DNA from: Spirochaetaceae bacterium
GTDB lineage: Bacteria > Spirochaetota > Spirochaetia > Treponematales > Breznakiellaceae
Direction of reading: 5' to 3'
DNA: 8,498 nucleotides
Assembly (NCBI GenBank): GCA_031278575.1
Contig: JAITKD010000243.1
Location: 1-8,498 of the forward strand
In this document: positions 6,863-8,498 of the stretch, in pieces
How positions within the stretch are numbered: position 1 is the first letter of the stretch
Layout of the letters: every line of letters starts with the position of its first letter
Notes under the pieces: generated by a model
Databases searched by the model: none
What the model saw: only the letters and a program-made list of their open reading frames with translations
What the model was told of the DNA's origin: nothing
Translations under genes and position numbers: made by a program

Positions 6863-6876
6863 GGGATCCTTATCCC
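6863..6876. terminator. Small hairpin between the convergent stop codons
   Basis: GGGAT (6863-6867) and ATCCC (6872-6876) can pair around a 4-base loop in the 8-base gap between the two convergent genes and the first bases of the opposing stop. The stem is short and has no T tract on either strand, so at best it is a weak bidirectional 3' signal. Nothing else in this gap could end transcription. Confidence 0.2.
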
Positions 6877-8252
6877 CCGCTGCCGTTGGTCCCCGGGGCC
6901 GCGGTTCCGGCCCCCGCCCCCGCGGTTCCGGTTCCCGTGGTTCCGGTTCCCGCCCCCGTGGTTCCCGTCCCCGTAGTTCCGGTTCCCGCCCCCATGGTTC
7001 CGGTTCCCGTCCCCGTCCCGGTCAACATTAGGGTCCTCGTCCCCGTCTTTTTCTCCTTTAGGAACCCGAACCGGTACCCCACCGAGAGTATCACCCGGTT
7101 CGGGGTATACTGCAGCCCGCTATGGACCATCGTTATCCCCAAATCCCGGCCATACCGCAAACTCACGAACAGATCCCCCGGCCCCAGGGCATGACCCATG
7201 TCCATCCCCACCATAAGACCCAGGGGCAGATCTATCCTATAGGGATAGGAAGCCCCCTCGTTTACTATCTGCCCCAGGGGCACGATATAGTAGGCTCCCG
7301 CGAGGAGGGAGATACTGAAGAGCCCCACCTCAATGGGGGTTTTTATCAACAGGGGAAAAAATACGGACAATGAGGTGTATTGGCTGGTAGTGTGAATATC
7401 CTGGTTCCCGACTTGATTTATTCTAAACACCTTGAAAGCGTCCAGGGAAAAAGCCGCCTCCCCCAGGAAAGATAAATACCGCCAGGGCCGGTATTCCACC
7501 ATGAAAGCCACTTCCCCTCCGAAGCCCTGGCTCATACCGGCGTCGTACCGTTCCGTTGTCCGGCTGTAATAGGCGTTAGCGGCCCCCCCTGCCCGCATAC
7601 CCAGGTAGAGCCGGGGAAAAGAAGCCGGCTCGCCGGTTTCTTTTCCATCCTCCCGGCCCCTTCCGGCCATTACCTCCTCCACCATTCCCCGTACATCCAC
7701 CACGACCTGCACCGGCGGGGGAGGCGGCGGTATTCTGGAGAAAACCCAGGATACCAGGGCCGGCAGATAACTCTCGGCCTCCTCTATATTTTCAGCGACC
7801 AACTCATCGGTGTATACGAGGGAACCGTCGGCGCTGTTCCACAGCCAGAGCTGAAAATGCCCCAGATCCTCGGTGTCAAAGTAATATTCACCGGTCAGGA
7901 CATAGGGGATCTCTCCCAGATACTTCGGATCCGGAGGTTCATCGGGGCGAAACTCAAGGGTTTCAGGGAATGTGTCGGAGGAAACATGCTGAGGGGTATA
8001 CTCCGCCAGGCCCTCCACTTCCCGGACAACCACGCTCCGGAGCTGCTCGCTCTGGGCCAAATCATCCCCCAGAAAGGCCATCATCGCCACCGGCTTTTTC
8101 TCGGGCGCCGCCGCCGGAGTTTCCCCGGCTGAAGGCGCCGGGCTTTCCGTCCCGGGGGGCGTCTGGGCCGTACCGCTATAGGGCGCCAGAAATAAAAGAA
8201 TGAGAACCAAAACATAAAAAAAGAAAAAACGGGGACGTATCCCATTCCCCAT
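6870..8252 (-). CDS. Secreted TolB-N-like domain plus predicted outer-membrane beta-barrel protein
   Basis: I do not recognise a named family for this 460-residue protein. The start at 8252 is preferred over an in-frame ATG at 8291 because AAGGAG lies 5 bases upstream and a signal peptide then starts properly (Arg6/Arg8, hydrophobic 9-23, cleavage near Ala29). After a Pro/Ala linker (31-54), residues 55-174 resemble the TolB N-terminal/CsgG-like alpha-beta fold: VAMMAFLGDD, then PYVLTGEYYF, then an EEAESYLPALVSWVFSRI helix. A six-proline hinge follows (175-180). Residues 214-397 alternate like beta-strands with short turns and end in SVGYRFGF, a typical barrel C-terminus. A Gly/Thr tail (398-460) follows, made of a 12-residue repeat. 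It is convergent with the efflux operon. It may be an envelope-associated sensor or structural protein; the function is unknown. Confidence 0.8.
   Translation of the reverse strand: MGNGIRPRFFFFYVLVLILLFLAPYSGTAQTPPGTESPAPSAGETPAAAPEKKPVAMMAFLGDDLAQSEQLRSVVVREVEGLAEYTPQHVSSDTFPETLEFRPDEPPDPKYLGEIPYVLTGEYYFDTEDLGHFQLWLWNSADGSLVYTDELVAENIEEAESYLPALVSWVFSRIPPPPPPVQVVVDVRGMVEEVMAGRGREDGKETGEPASFPRLYLGMRAGGAANAYYSRTTERYDAGMSQGFGGEVAFMVEYRPWRYLSFLGEAAFSLDAFKVFRINQVGNQDIHTTSQYTSLSVFFPLLIKTPIEVGLFSISLLAGAYYIVPLGQIVNEGASYPYRIDLPLGLMVGMDMGHALGPGDLFVSLRYGRDLGITMVHSGLQYTPNRVILSVGYRFGFLKEKKTGTRTLMLTGTGTGTGTMGAGTGTTGTGTTGAGTGTTGTGTAGAGAGTAAPGTNGSGG
6888..6995 (-). repeat. 36-bp tandem repeat encoding a Gly/Thr tail
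   Basis: Three consecutive 36-base units (6960-6995, 6924-6959, 6888-6923) encode MGAGTGTTGTGT, TGAGTGTTGTGT and the diverged AGAGAGTAAPGT of the - strand protein. They are built from alternating acc/acg and gga/ggg codons, so a finer 6-base period continues upstream to about 7022 (Thr-Gly repeats). Units of 36 and 6 bases are multiples of three, so copy-number change would lengthen or shorten the tail without breaking the frame. Confidence 0.85.
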
Positions 8253-8257
8253 TCTTT

Positions 8258-8263
8258 CTCCTT
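8258..8263 (-). promoter_or_regulatory. Ribosome binding site for the barrel protein
   Basis: Read on the - strand, AAGGAG occupies 8263-8258 and is followed by five bases and the ATG at 8252. It is the best Shine-Dalgarno match near the gene start and excludes the 13-residue extension from 8291. Confidence 0.7.
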
Positions 8264-8321
8264 CATTTTTTATGTTCTTTTCATCCCACATCCCTTATTC
8301 CTAAATCACCAGTTTATCCCC

Positions 8322-8350
8322 ATATTGATACTATATTGCCGGAAATTCAA
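8322..8350 (-). promoter_or_regulatory. Candidate promoter of the barrel protein gene
   Basis: On the - strand TTGAAT (8350-8345) is followed, after 17 bases, by CAATAT (8327-8322), in the most AT-rich part of the upstream region. A TATAGT lies between them (8335-8330) as an alternative -10. The -35 is good (5 of 6) and the -10 is poor (3 of 6). The resulting leader would be about 65 bases. It is listed because it is the only plausible pair between the gene start and the window edge. Confidence 0.3.
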
Positions 8351-8351
8351 G

Positions 8352-8369
8352 TACCCCGGGGTATTCCCC
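8352..8369. repeat. Overlapping palindromes TACCCCGGGGTA and GGGGTATTCCCC
   Basis: A perfect 12-base palindrome at 8352-8363 shares its second half with a GGGG-TATT-CCCC hairpin at 8358-8369. The two folds exclude each other. They lie just upstream of the candidate -35 of the barrel gene on the - strand, where a regulator could bind. No further copy is seen in the window. Confidence 0.3.
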
Positions 8370-8425
8370 TATTGGCGGAAATGCTCCCCTGAAGGAGGAC
8401 CGGTTACCACATACGTTAATATCGG

Positions 8426-8498
8426 TTATCCCGTGGTCGTGGGAAACACTAAGGTAACCATGATAATCGTACCGTTACTGGGACTGCTCTGAACGGTA
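8426..8498 (-). CDS. Possible C-terminal end of a - strand gene (5' cut by window edge)
   Basis: On the - strand one frame is open from the window edge (first full codon 8497-8495) to a TAA at 8428-8426. It encodes 23 residues that begin TVQSSPSNGTIIMVTL and end FPTTTG. The composition is protein-like, with a hydrophobic beta-type stretch. The gene would lie upstream of the barrel gene on the same strand, about 170 bases away. The piece is too short to identify, and a competing + strand frame through the same bases is also open, so this is a tentative call. Confidence 0.3.
   Translation of the reverse strand, partial: TVQSSPSNGTIIMVTLVFPTTTG
8470..8498. repeat. 7-bp inverted repeat at the window edge
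   Basis: TACCGTT (8470-8476) is the reverse complement of AACGGTA (8492-8498), with a 15-base loop. The right arm ends exactly at the window edge, so the stem may be longer. A second pair, GGTTACC (8402-8408) and GGTAACC (8453-8459), lies just to the left. If the - strand reading frame here is real, these are coding-sequence symmetries. Confidence 0.3.

Noticed and set aside
6886..7194. A + strand open frame encoding Val-Pro-Val-Pro-Ala-Pro repeats.
   Set aside because: It is the antisense of the Gly/Thr repeat of the barrel gene. It has no ribosome site and becomes non-repetitive exactly where the real gene's repeat ends.
8253..8291. A 13-residue N-terminal extension of the barrel protein from an ATG at 8291.
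   Set aside because: The extension is hydrophilic and acidic, would bury the signal peptide, and its ribosome site is weaker than AAGGAG before 8252.
8292..8492. A + strand frame open for about 65 codons, ending Val-Pro-Leu-Leu-Gly-Leu-Leu and TGA at 8490-8492.
   Set aside because: It has no ATG with a ribosome site; the nearest starts are GTGs at 8432 and 8438. It also crosses the promoter region of the barrel gene. The AAGGAGG at 8392-8398 has no start codon at the right distance.

Overview
The window looks like a chromosomal piece of a GC-rich, diderm bacterium, most likely a spirochete of the Treponema type. This rests on three things. The efflux operon has the order outer-membrane channel, adaptor, pump, as in the Borrelia besC-besA-besB locus. 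Its adaptor lacks the alpha-helical hairpin, a peculiarity known from Borrelia BesA. A predicted outer-membrane barrel protein with an N-terminal TolB-N-like domain is also present. No rRNA, tRNA, insertion sequence, phage gene or CRISPR array is visible. The assignment is an inference from gene style, not a database match.

Left edge (1-276): the last 29 codons of an unidentified + strand gene end at 90. A perfect 12-bp inverted repeat straddles its stop and probably ends or protects that transcript. AT-rich leader DNA follows, with weak promoter candidates and a small GAAAC-A-GTTTC palindrome just before the next gene.

Core (277-6861): four + strand genes follow one another with no gap. They are a TolC-like outer-membrane factor, a hairpin-less periplasmic adaptor, an RND inner-membrane pump and a Gfo/Idh/MocA-family dehydrogenase. 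Each of the three junctions is a 4-base stop/start overlap (GTGA, GTGA, ATGA), so translation is probably coupled through all four. The first three should form an envelope-spanning tripartite exporter; its substrate cannot be read from sequence. The fourth gene is a soluble sugar-type NAD(P)-dependent oxidoreductase, an unexpected partner. The channel and adaptor genes carry runs of ten and nine G. The end of the pump gene encodes a basic, low-hydrophobicity tail whose DNA folds into a 20-bp stepped hairpin.

Right part (6862-8498): a convergent - strand gene encodes a secreted, predicted outer-membrane beta-barrel protein. Its stop lies 8 bases from the dehydrogenase stop. It has a TolB-N-like domain, a six-proline hinge, a barrel ending in Tyr-Arg-Phe-Gly-Phe and, unusually, a 63-residue tail built from a Gly/Thr 12-residue (36-bp) repeat. 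Upstream of it lie a possible promoter, small inverted repeats and perhaps the C-terminal end of another - strand gene cut by the window edge.
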